A stretch of 10,395 nt of DNA from assembly GCA_900763175.1 (NCBI GenBank), contig CAAFJI010000217.1, positions 1-10,395 of the forward strand. The letters are read 5' to 3'. Under the pieces are notes generated by a model. It worked only from the letters and a program-made list of their open reading frames with translations. It was not told the origin of the DNA and did no database searches. Numbering within the stretch: the first letter of the stretch is position 1; every line of letters starts with the position of its first letter. Of this stretch, positions 1 to 6,197 are shown piece by piece. The translations under genes were made by a program, and so were the position numbers. Source of the stretch: Lachnospiraceae bacterium (GTDB lineage Bacteria > Bacillota > Clostridia > Lachnospirales > Lachnospiraceae).

Positions 1-6
1 ATGATC

Positions 7-47
7 ATTAGCAAGATTTCACAAACCCGGGTGTGGATTTTGCTAAT
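7..47. promoter_or_regulatory. Inverted repeat in the leader upstream of the sialic acid operon
   Basis: ATTAGCAA (7-14) is repeated in inverted form as TTGCTAAT (40-47). Pairing can continue inward, imperfectly, through ATTTCACA (16-23) and TGTGGATT (32-39) around a centre containing the palindrome ACCCGGGT (25-32). There is no T-run on either side, so it is not an obvious intrinsic terminator. It may be an operator for a regulator of the nan genes or an RNA hairpin; nothing in the sequence decides. The rest of the 143-base leader (48-143) shows no gene and no convincing -35/-10 pair, only TATAGC (87-92) and TATAAG (106-111) as weak -10-like hexamers without a matching -35. AGAGGG (131-136) is the ribosome binding site of the next gene. 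Confidence 0.4.
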
Positions 48-143
48 TCCGTGTAAAGTATGTAAGTGATGGGGGCATACGAACACTATAGCAAAAACAA
101 TCAAATATAAGAAGGTTAAGGTTCAGAAAGAGAGGGCTTATTT

Positions 144-1415
144 ATGAAATTCCGTAAAATTATGGCACTTGCACTTGTGGCTAGCATGGCAGTTTCTATG
201 AATGCAGTAAGTGTTATGGCTGAGGGCGGCGACACTACAGATATTACATTGTGGACATATCCGGTTGGAAGCTGGGGAGATTCTGCAGTTGTTGATCAGT
301 TGATCGCAAACTTCAACGAAGCTCATCCAGAGATCAATGTAAAGGTTGAATATCTTGACTATACAAATGGTGACGATCAGATTAATACTGCTATTGAAGG
401 CGGACAGGCTCCTGACATCGTTCTGGAAGGACCAGAGCGTCTGGTAGCAAACTGGGGCGCAAGAGGACTTATGGCAGATCTTTCTGATCTGTGGACAGAT
501 GATGCAAAAGAAGCTATCTACGATTCTGTAGAATCCGCTTGCCAGAATAATGACGGCGTATTTTATGAGTATCCTCTTTGTATGACAGCTCATACAATGG
601 CAATCAACAGAGACATCTTCGAGCAGGCAGATGCACTTCAGTATCTGGATGAAGAGACACATACCTGGACTACAGACAACTTTATCAAAGCTGTAAAAGC
701 GGTTTATGATTACGGTCAGGAGAACGTTGGTGCTGTATATTGCAGCGGCCAGGGTGGTGACCAGGGTACAAGAGCACTTGTAAACAATCTCTATGGTGGA
801 ACATTTACAAACCCAGAGCATACCGAATATACTGCAAACAGCGAAGAGAACATCAAAGCACTTGAGCTCCTTTCCTCTATGGAAGGAATCAACTTTGACG
901 CATCCATCGCAGGTGGTGATGAGATCAACCTTTTCTGCAACGGAACACTTGCAATGGCATTCTGCTGGAACGTTGCTCAGGAGAAGAACAACGCAGAAAA
1001 CTTAAGCTTTGACGTATTACCAATGGCATTCCCATCAGAAGATAGCAATCCACAGCTTTGCGGTGGTATCTGGGGATTTGGTGTATTTGATAACGGCGAT
1101 GAAGCAAAGATCGAAGCTTCCAAGACCTTCATTGATTTCATGGCAAACGATGAGACACAGGTTGTTGAGAGTGTTAAGGCTTCCAGCTACTGGCCGGTAA
1201 AAGACCTTGGAAACATTTACGAAGGTGATGACCTGATGACTGAGTACTCCACATTTATCCAGTACATGGGCGACTACTATCAGGTAGTTGGCGGATGGGC
1301 AGAAGCTCGTACAGCATGGTGGAATATGCTTCAGCAGATCGGCTCTGGCACTGACGTAACAGAAGCTGTTGAAGAATTCGTTACAACTGCAAACGCAGCT
1401 GCTGCAGCAAACTAG
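144..1415 (+). CDS. ABC transporter extracellular solute-binding protein, probably for sialic acid
   Basis: Family 1 sugar-binding protein of 423 aa, normal for a CUT1 transporter. It would capture the substrate outside the membrane and deliver it to the two permeases downstream. Residues 1-26 form a signal peptide: charged MKFRK, a hydrophobic core, then V-M-A before EGGD, which fits signal peptidase I cleavage after A26. There is no cysteine near the N-terminus, so it is not a classical lipoprotein, unlike most Gram-positive binding proteins. The mature part starts with an ITLWTYP strand typical of the fold. ATG 144 is the only good start: stops lie in frame at 108 and 117, and AGAGGG (131-136) is spaced 7 nt. 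The product ends in an alanine-rich tail (ANAAAAAN), and the TAG stop is the first three bases of a repeat element. The sialic acid substrate is inferred from nanE and nanA; Neu5Ac and 2,7-anhydro-Neu5Ac are both possible. Confidence 0.85.
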   Translation: MKFRKIMALALVASMAVSMNAVSVMAEGGDTTDITLWTYPVGSWGDSAVVDQLIANFNEAHPEINVKVEYLDYTNGDDQINTAIEGGQAPDIVLEGPERLVANWGARGLMADLSDLWTDDAKEAIYDSVESACQNNDGVFYEYPLCMTAHTMAINRDIFEQADALQYLDEETHTWTTDNFIKAVKAVYDYGQENVGAVYCSGQGGDQGTRALVNNLYGGTFTNPEHTEYTANSEENIKALELLSSMEGINFDASIAGGDEINLFCNGTLAMAFCWNVAQEKNNAENLSFDVLPMAFPSEDSNPQLCGGIWGFGVFDNGDEAKIEASKTFIDFMANDETQVVESVKASSYWPVKDLGNIYEGDDLMTEYSTFIQYMGDYYQVVGGWAEARTAWWNMLQQIGSGTDVTEAVEEFVTTANAAAAAN

Positions 1416-1576
1416 AGCCTGTTTGAAAAATCATTCCCGCAATCTGCACGCCCCATTTTGCAGGACTTTTGTCCCGAATTCGGTTGTCGTAGCCCGCTAC
1501 GACGCCCTCATCCGGGACAAATTTCCCACAAACTGTGACGCACATCTTGCAGAAAGCATTTTCCAAACACGCTCTA
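1413..1576. repeat. 164-bp palindromic MITE-like element, copy 1
   Basis: The element begins TAGAGCCTGTTTG and ends CAAACACGCTCTA. It is 97 % identical to the copy at 3563-3726 (159 of 164 positions; all five differences are in the left half). Left arm (82 nt) and right arm (82 nt) align to each other without gaps around the centre CGTAGC-CC-GCTACG (1488-1501), with 59 of 82 positions complementary, so the whole element can form one long hairpin. TA at both ends suggests a TA target duplication as made by IS630/Tc1-type transposases. It has no credible gene, although its palindromic nature leaves reading frames open on both strands. It separates the binding-protein gene from the permeases and provides the former's stop codon. 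Confidence 0.85.
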
Positions 1577-1617
1577 ATAAGAACCAAAAATGAAAAGACT
1601 TTCTAACTAAAAGTCAC

Positions 1618-1656
1618 GCACCCTTCCTGTATATTACGTGCGGGAAGGGTGTTTTT
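1618..1656 (+). terminator. Intra-operon terminator or attenuator-like hairpin between binding protein and permeases
   Basis: CACCCTTCC (1619-1627) pairs perfectly with GGAAGGGTG (1643-1651) and is followed directly by TTTTT (1652-1656), the layout of a rho-independent terminator. The loop is 15 nt. CGCAC (1617-1621) could instead pair with GTGCG (1638-1642), a weaker overlapping structure. Because the permease ribosome binding site follows at once, it probably acts as a partial terminator that keeps permease expression below that of the binding protein. That role is inferred. Confidence 0.7.
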
Positions 1657-1662
1657 GTGAAA

Positions 1663-1670
1663 AAGGAGGA
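1663..1670 (+). promoter_or_regulatory. Ribosome binding site that fixes a GTG start for the first permease
   Basis: AAGGAGGA is a near-perfect Shine-Dalgarno sequence spaced 6-7 nt from GTG 1677. The reading frame is open further upstream to GTG 1638, but that codon lies inside the terminator-like hairpin and has no binding site. The downstream ATG at 1695 is too far away. Confidence 0.8.
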
Positions 1671-1676
1671 GTTTTT

Positions 1677-2573
1677 GTGTCTACTAAAAACCGCATGTCA
1701 AAGGCACTGGTCAGAAGAGAAACCATAGCAGGCTATGCATTTATGCTTCCCAGTCTCATCTTTTTTGTAGGATTCGTTATCTATCCGATGATCCAGTGCG
1801 TAATCACCAGTTTTTTTGACTCGACCATGAACCGGGATGACATCTTTGTCGGTTTCGGAAATTATATAGAACTATTTCAGGATAAGGTGTTCTTAGGAGC
1901 ACTGAGAAACACGATTATTATCGTAGTAGTTTCTGTACCAGTTGTATGTATTTTCTCTTTGTGGATAAGTTCAGTTATTCACAATCTTACTGGTCCGCTT
2001 TGCTCTGTTTTCCGCTGTGTATTCTATCTTCCGGTAGTAACTGGTTCCGTTGCTGTAACCGTTGTATGGAAATGGATGTTCAACAATTATTATGGAATCT
2101 TTAACTACGTTGGAAAAACAACCGGACTGATCAGACAGAATATCAACTGGCTGGGAGATGAGAGATATGCTTTGGGCTGTATCATCCTGATCCTTTTGAC
2201 TACTTCCGTAGGACAGCCTATCGTGCTGTATGTATCCGCACTGAATAATGTGGATCAGAGCCTTGTAGAAGCAGCAGAAGTAGACGGTGCCACCAAGCTC
2301 CAGTGCTTCTGGAAAATCAAATGGCCGCAGATCAAGCCTACCACACTGTATATTCTGGTTATCACCACCATTAACAGTTTCCAGTGCTTCGCCCTGATCC
2401 AGCTGCTTACAAGTGGTGGACCGAACCACAGCACAGATACGATTATGTACTACATTTACCATACTGCATTCAAGCTGTACCGCTATGGATATGGAAATGC
2501 AATGGGCGTAGTTCTTGCTGTTGCTATCGCAATCCTGTCCGGTATTCAGTTTAAAGTTGCAAAATCAGAGTAA
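1677..2573 (+). CDS. ABC sugar transporter permease, MalF/UgpA type (probable sialic acid transporter)
   Basis: Integral membrane subunit of 298 aa with about six membrane helices, the first around residues 20-42. It forms the translocation path together with the next gene's product. The cytoplasmic EAA loop that docks the ATPase is visible as EAAEVDG (198-204) followed by W216-P217. LTSGGPNHSTDT (244-255) is typical of the MalF group in the CUT1 family. The start is taken as GTG 1677 because of the AAGGAGGA site; the N-terminus then reads MSTKNRMSK. It follows the binding-protein gene after 261 nt filled by the repeat and a hairpin, and the second permease begins 17 nt after its stop. No ATPase gene is present, so a shared MsmK/UgpC-like ATPase encoded elsewhere is likely. 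Confidence 0.88.
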   Translation: MSTKNRMSKALVRRETIAGYAFMLPSLIFFVGFVIYPMIQCVITSFFDSTMNRDDIFVGFGNYIELFQDKVFLGALRNTIIIVVVSVPVVCIFSLWISSVIHNLTGPLCSVFRCVFYLPVVTGSVAVTVVWKWMFNNYYGIFNYVGKTTGLIRQNINWLGDERYALGCIILILLTTSVGQPIVLYVSALNNVDQSLVEAAEVDGATKLQCFWKIKWPQIKPTTLYILVITTINSFQCFALIQLLTSGGPNHSTDTIMYYIYHTAFKLYRYGYGNAMGVVLAVAIAILSGIQFKVAKSE

Positions 2574-2590
2574 GAAAGGGGGAAAAGCAA

Positions 2591-3496
2591 ATGAAAAAAA
2601 GTAATAAAGCAAGCTCTAAGTTTTACCGTATTTTTTCATTGGTAGTCATTACCATTGTTGCCATTGGATTTGCATTTCCTCTGTATTGGATTATTACAGG
2701 TTCCTTCAAAACCAGTATGGCAATTAATGCTCCTTCGCCGCAGTGGTGGCCGCAGGAATGGGTTACATCCAACTATCAGAAGCTTTTCAGCAGGCAGACA
2801 GCACCCTTGTGGGAAATAGGCATTCCTTTTTCCGGCAGTGCCCTGACAGGACCTGAGGTTCCGGCTGCTATCCGCTGGCTGTTAAATACAATTTTCATGG
2901 CAGTGGTTTCTATGCTTCTTACCTGCTTTACTTCTGCAATGGCAGGTTACGCACTGGCAAAGAAAAGATTTATAGGACGTTCTGTTGTATTTACCTTGAT
3001 CGTATGCGCTATGGCACTTCCGAAACAGGTTATCCTGATCCCATTGCTTCGTGAAATGTCAGCACTGAATCTTTACAATACCATCTGGGCAGTTATTTTC
3101 CCAATCGTAGGCTGGCCCTTTGGTGTATTTCTTATTAAACAGTTTGCAGAAGGTATTCCAGGAGAGATGATGGAGGCTGCCAAAATTGACGGTGCCAACG
3201 AGTGGAAAACCTTTACATCCATTGCATATCCAATGATCAAGCCTGGTGTAGGGGCACTGGCTATCTTCACCTTTATCAGTTCCTGGAATGATTATTTCAT
3301 GCAGCTGATCATGCTGAGCAGTACAAGCAATCTTACCATTTCCCTTGGTATTGCCAAGCTGCAGGCTGAGAATGCAACGGATTTTGGTCTTATTATGGCA
3401 GGCGCAGCACTTGCTGCTGTTCCGATCATCATTGTATTCCTTATGTTCCAGAAATACTTTACAAAGGGAATTACAATGGGTGCTGTAAAAGGCTGA
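2591..3496 (+). CDS. ABC sugar transporter permease, MalG/UgpE type (probable sialic acid transporter)
   Basis: Second membrane subunit, 301 aa, about six helices (first around residues 13-36). It carries the EAA loop EAAKIDGANEW (195-205) with YPMIKP following at 213-218, the SWNDYF segment (231-236) common in MalG-like permeases, and the C-terminal signature FQKYFTKGITMGAVKG (286-301), the usual end of this family. AAAGGGGGAAAAG just upstream is the ribosome binding site for ATG 2591. It pairs with the preceding permease and the binding protein to form a CUT1 importer; substrate is inferred from nanE and nanA. Between its stop and nanE lie 250 nt of repeat-derived sequence. Confidence 0.88.
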   Translation: MKKSNKASSKFYRIFSLVVITIVAIGFAFPLYWIITGSFKTSMAINAPSPQWWPQEWVTSNYQKLFSRQTAPLWEIGIPFSGSALTGPEVPAAIRWLLNTIFMAVVSMLLTCFTSAMAGYALAKKRFIGRSVVFTLIVCAMALPKQVILIPLLREMSALNLYNTIWAVIFPIVGWPFGVFLIKQFAEGIPGEMMEAAKIDGANEWKTFTSIAYPMIKPGVGALAIFTFISSWNDYFMQLIMLSSTSNLTISLGIAKLQAENATDFGLIMAGAALAAVPIIIVFLMFQKYFTKGITMGAVKG

Positions 3497-3508
3497 TGCC
3501 TCAGATCA

Positions 3509-3564
3509 TGCCCCAAAATGAGGGTATGCAGAAGAACGCAGGAATGATTTGGGGGCAGGCTCTA
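3509..3564. repeat. Degenerate end of a related repeat element, inverted and abutting copy 2
   Basis: Read on the minus strand from 3564, the sequence starts TAGAGCCTG, then five C, then AAATCATTCC. The left end of copy 1 reads TAGAGCCTG, six other bases, then AAATCATTCC, so 19 of about 25 positions agree. Further in, TCTGCA and CATTTTG recur in the same order with small indels. The fragment faces copy 2 and shares its terminal TA (3563-3564). On the + strand TGCCCCAAAAT (3509-3519) and ATTTGGGGGCA (3547-3557) also form a loose hairpin without a T-run. It looks like an older decayed copy into whose end copy 2 inserted; the alignment was done by eye. Confidence 0.45.
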
Positions 3565-3726
3565 GAGCGTGTTTGAAAAATCATTCCAGCAATCTGCACG
3601 CCCCATTTTGCGGGACTTTTGTCCCGAATTCAGTTGCCGTAGCCCGCTACGACGCCCTCATCCGGGACAAATTTCCCACAAACTGTGACGCACATCTTGC
3701 AGAAAGCATTTTCCAAACACGCTCTA
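3563..3726. repeat. 164-bp palindromic MITE-like element, copy 2
   Basis: Same length and design as copy 1. The ends are TAGAGCGTGTTTG and CAAACACGCTCTA, which here form a perfect 13-bp terminal inverted repeat. The right half is identical to that of copy 1. The element ends 20 nt before the nanE start, so the nanE ribosome binding site lies just outside it. A reading frame runs through the element in phase with nanE from a TTG at 3549, which could mislead gene callers into adding 66 codons to NanE. Confidence 0.85.
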
Positions 3727-3731
3727 ATTGG

Positions 3732-3740
3732 AAAGGAGAA
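3732..3740 (+). promoter_or_regulatory. Ribosome binding site that fixes the nanE start
   Basis: AAAGGAGAA precedes ATG 3747 by 6 nt. The longer in-frame start at TTG 3549 has no comparable site and would add only repeat-derived residues. Confidence 0.8.
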
Positions 3741-3746
3741 TATCTT

Positions 3747-4448
3747 ATGACAAAACAGAAAATTTTTGACAGCATAAAGGGAAAAGTGATAGTATCTTGC
3801 CAGGCAGTACCTGGAGAACCGCTGTATGTAGAAGAAAAATCTATTATGTATCTCATGGCGAGAGCAGCAAAGCAGGCTGGAACACCGGCAATCCGTACCA
3901 GCAGCATCCGTGATGTTGTTGCTATCAAAGAAGAAACAGGACTTCCGGTGATCGGACTTATCAAGATCAAATATCCAGGATTTGAAAGCTATATTACTCC
4001 TACCATGAAAGAAGTAGATGAGCTGGTAGAAGCTGGCTCTGATGTTATTGCACTGGACTGCACGGATATGAAACGTGGAGATGGAAAAACAATAGACCAG
4101 TTTATTACAGAAGTAAGAGCAAAATACCCAGATGCTATTTTGATGGCAGATATTTCTACTTATGAGGAAGGCGTGCGGGCATGGAAGCTTGGCATGGACA
4201 TTGTGGGAACCACGATGAGTGGATACACCAGTCAGTCCCCGAAGCTGGACGGACCAGATTACGAGCTGGTAAGGAGACTGTCCGAGACAGTAGACATTCC
4301 GGTTATCGGTGAGGGAAGAGTCCATTCACCAGAGGAAGCTGTGAAAATGCTGGAAGCAGGAGCATTTGCAGTTGTAGTAGGCGGAGCTATCACAAGACCT
4401 CTTGAAATTGCTGCCCGCTTCATAAATGCAGTAGAAAACAGGGGCTAA
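3747..4448 (+). CDS. nanE: N-acetylmannosamine-6-phosphate 2-epimerase
   Basis: Converts ManNAc-6-P to GlcNAc-6-P in the cytoplasm, the step linking sialic acid breakdown to amino sugar metabolism. The product has 233 aa, the usual length for this TIM-barrel family. Family features visible: R50 in AIRT; the catalytic lysine K73 in GLIK; D135 in MADIS; the catalytic glutamate E189 in GEGRV; and the phosphate-binding end AVVVGGAITRP (208-218). Spacing of K73 and E189 agrees with the Lys/Glu pair known from Clostridium perfringens NanE. The start at ATG 3747 follows AAAGGAGAA. nanA begins 20 nt after its stop. The substrate needs a ManNAc kinase (NanK, ROK family), which is not in this window. 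Confidence 0.93.
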   Translation: MTKQKIFDSIKGKVIVSCQAVPGEPLYVEEKSIMYLMARAAKQAGTPAIRTSSIRDVVAIKEETGLPVIGLIKIKYPGFESYITPTMKEVDELVEAGSDVIALDCTDMKRGDGKTIDQFITEVRAKYPDAILMADISTYEEGVRAWKLGMDIVGTTMSGYTSQSPKLDGPDYELVRRLSETVDIPVIGEGRVHSPEEAVKMLEAGAFAVVVGGAITRPLEIAARFINAVENRG

Positions 4449-4468
4449 GAGAAAGTGAGGAAGAAGCT

Positions 4469-5386
4469 ATGTCAAAATATGATATAAGTAAATTCAGAAA
4501 CGTAACCGTTGCGTTAAATACTCCTTTTCAGAAGAATGGAAGCGTGGATGTAGAGGCTGTTAAGGCTGTTTGCAGGTATTTCCGTGACAAAGGGATCAAA
4601 CAGATGTATGTGTGCGGAAGTACAGGAGAGGGCTTCCTTCTGGATACAGAAGAGAGAATGCTGGTTGCGGAGACCGTAGTGAATGAAGTTGGAAATGACA
4701 TGAACATCATCGTGCACGTAGGATGCCCGGATACCAGACATTCCTGTATGCTGGCTGCCCATGCAGAAAAAATCGGCGCAGCAGCTACCTCCGCAGTTCC
4801 GTGTGTTTATTACAGACCAAGCGAGGAAAGCGTTTACCAGCACTGGACCAAGATTACAGAGGCTGCAGATCTTCCTTTCTTCATTTATAACATTCCTCAG
4901 CTTACCGGATTTAACCTTTCCATGAATCTGTTTAACAGAATGCTGGAGAATGAAAGAGTTGCAGGTGTAAAATGCTCCTCTGATCCGGCACAGGATATTC
5001 TTAGGTTTAAGCTGGCCGGTGGAAAAGACTTCATTGTGTTCAATGGTCCGGATGAGCAGTTTGTGGCAGGAAGACTTCTTGGCGCAGATGCAGGAATCGG
5101 AGGAACCTACGGCGCAATGCCGGAGCTTTATCTGAAAATGGATGAGCTGATCCAAAGAAATGAATGGGAGAAGGCTGCCAGGGTACAGGAAATCGTGACA
5201 CCTCTTATTTATCGCCTGTGCAGTTTCCCATCTATGCACGGTGCCGTGAAGGGAATCATCACTCTGGATGGCTGCCCGATGGGAGACCCAAGACTTCCAT
5301 TCCTTCCGGTTTCTGTTGATGATCCAGAATTAAAGAAGCTCTATCATGATATCAGACAGGCAGTTGAAGATACGAAGGAGTGGTAA
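4469..5386 (+). CDS. nanA: N-acetylneuraminate lyase
   Basis: Cytoplasmic class I aldolase that cleaves Neu5Ac to ManNAc and pyruvate; 305 aa, normal for the dihydrodipicolinate synthase/NAL family of TIM barrels. Key residues can be seen: the substrate carboxylate-binding GSTGEG motif (50-55), the catalytic tyrosine Y140 in FIYNIP, and the Schiff-base lysine K168 in GVKCSS. D195-E196 in GPDEQF correspond to the Asp-Glu pair that binds the sialic acid side chain in E. coli NanA and favour a lyase over a dihydrodipicolinate synthase. A GAGG-type binding site at 4457-4460 precedes ATG 4469. The next gene starts 3 nt after its stop, so the two are probably translationally coupled. Adjacent nanE and transporter genes support the assignment. 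Confidence 0.93.
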   Translation: MSKYDISKFRNVTVALNTPFQKNGSVDVEAVKAVCRYFRDKGIKQMYVCGSTGEGFLLDTEERMLVAETVVNEVGNDMNIIVHVGCPDTRHSCMLAAHAEKIGAAATSAVPCVYYRPSEESVYQHWTKITEAADLPFFIYNIPQLTGFNLSMNLFNRMLENERVAGVKCSSDPAQDILRFKLAGGKDFIVFNGPDEQFVAGRLLGADAGIGGTYGAMPELYLKMDELIQRNEWEKAARVQEIVTPLIYRLCSFPSMHGAVKGIITLDGCPMGDPRLPFLPVSVDDPELKKLYHDIRQAVEDTKEW

Positions 5387-5389
5387 CAG

Positions 5390-6034
5390 ATGAGAAAGCA
5401 TATCGTGTGTTTTGGTGATTCCAATACCCATGGCTATTGTGCCATGAATGACGGCAGATTTACGGAGGAGGAGCGCTGGACCTGTCTTTTACAGAAAAAT
5501 CTGGGAGAAGAATACCTGATCCTGGAGGAGGGACTGAGTGGAAGGACCACCTGCTTTGACGATCCACTGTTTGAGGGATTAAGTGGTTTGAATTATATTT
5601 ATCCCTGTCTTATGAGCCATGAGCCCGTTGATCTTCTTATTATCATGCTGGGCACAAATGACACAAAGGAGCGTTTTGGAGCATCTGCACCTTGTATTGG
5701 TCTGGGAATGAAGAGACTTGTGCAGAAAGCAATGTCAGTAACAGATTGCTGGAAAGATAAGAAACCGAATATCCTGATCGTAACACCTCAGAATATTGGA
5801 AAAGAGTATGAGAACTCAGGTGTACGAGGTACTATGGGAGCCGGCTGTGCAGAGAAATCCCAGGGCCTTGGAAAAGAGTTTAAGGAAATTGCCCGTCTCA
5901 CTGGCTGTCATTATTTGGATGCAAATGATGTAGTAACCGCTGCACCAAATGACATTGACCATATGCATCTCACAAAAGAAGGGCACAGACAGCTTGCAGA
6001 AGCACTGACTGAAAAAATAAAAGAAATCCTGTAA
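5390..6034 (+). CDS. SGNH/GDSL-family hydrolase, possible sialic acid O-acetylesterase
   Basis: Serine esterase of 214 aa without signal peptide or membrane segment, so cytoplasmic. The four SGNH blocks are present: GDSN with nucleophile S11 (block I), G51 in LSGRTT (II), GTND with N90 (III) and DHMH with D190 and H193 (V). It resembles the arylesterase/lysophospholipase-L1-like group. Its location directly after nanA, with the ribosome binding site AAGGAG (5375-5380) inside the nanA coding end, suggests it removes acetyl esters from imported O-acetylated sialic acid so that NanA can act. That substrate is inferred; other acyl esters are possible. It is the last gene before a strong terminator. 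Confidence 0.82.
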   Translation: MRKHIVCFGDSNTHGYCAMNDGRFTEEERWTCLLQKNLGEEYLILEEGLSGRTTCFDDPLFEGLSGLNYIYPCLMSHEPVDLLIIMLGTNDTKERFGASAPCIGLGMKRLVQKAMSVTDCWKDKKPNILIVTPQNIGKEYENSGVRGTMGAGCAEKSQGLGKEFKEIARLTGCHYLDANDVVTAAPNDIDHMHLTKEGHRQLAEALTEKIKEIL

Positions 6035-6066
6035 CTGACAGAAAATACGAATTTTTGGTTTCTGCC

Positions 6067-6108
6067 AGAGAGTCCCGACATAAACTGATGTCGGGATTCT
6101 CTTTGTTT
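6067..6108 (+). terminator. Rho-independent terminator of the nan operon
   Basis: A 15-bp stem with one G-U pair, AGAGAGTCCCGACAT (6067-6081) against ATGTCGGGATTCTCT (6088-6102), has a 6-nt loop and is followed by TTGTTT. A smaller stem, CAGAAA/TTTCTG (6039-6064), lies just before it. Confidence 0.92.
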
Positions 6109-6126
6109 ACCGTAAGAAAATGACTA

Positions 6127-6155
6127 TTTCCAAAAGCATACAGTGGTGATATAAT
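6127..6155 (+). promoter_or_regulatory. Sigma-A-type promoter for trkA-trkH
   Basis: TTTCCA (6127-6132, -35) is separated by 17 nt from TATAAT (6150-6155, perfect -10). TG at 6147-6148 makes it an extended -10. It sits between the nan terminator and trkA and leaves a leader of about 35 nt, so the potassium genes are a separate transcription unit. Confidence 0.8.
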
Positions 6156-6197
6156 AGCACTGTTTTCAAATTGAATATTTATATATTTGGAGGAGCC

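Noticed and set aside
1..69. Possible gene end at the window start (open frame to TGA at 67-69)
   Set aside because: Only 22 codons, covering a clear inverted repeat; too short to call a coding end without upstream sequence.
138..821. Minus-strand open frame of 227 aa opposite the binding-protein gene
   Set aside because: It is the shadow of a well-supported gene, is rich in cysteine and isoleucine with no recognisable domain, and has no ribosome binding site or place in an operon.
1381..1587. Small open frames on both strands within the 164-bp repeats (for example 68 aa minus, 74 aa plus)
   Set aside because: The element is palindromic, so similar frames open on both strands; they overlap the element ends and neighbouring genes and lack binding sites.
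1413..3726. A composite transposon formed by the two repeats carrying the permease genes
   Set aside because: The segment between them contains only operon genes with normal composition and continuity, no transposase, and both copies look like separate TA insertions.
3630..4325. Minus-strand 231-aa open frame opposite nanE
   Set aside because: Antisense shadow that begins in the repeat; NanE is supported by catalytic residues and a ribosome binding site.
6171..6197. Upstream TTG start for trkA
   Set aside because: Adds nine residues ahead of the conserved nucleotide-binding strand and lacks a ribosome binding site; ATG 6198 has GGAGGAG.
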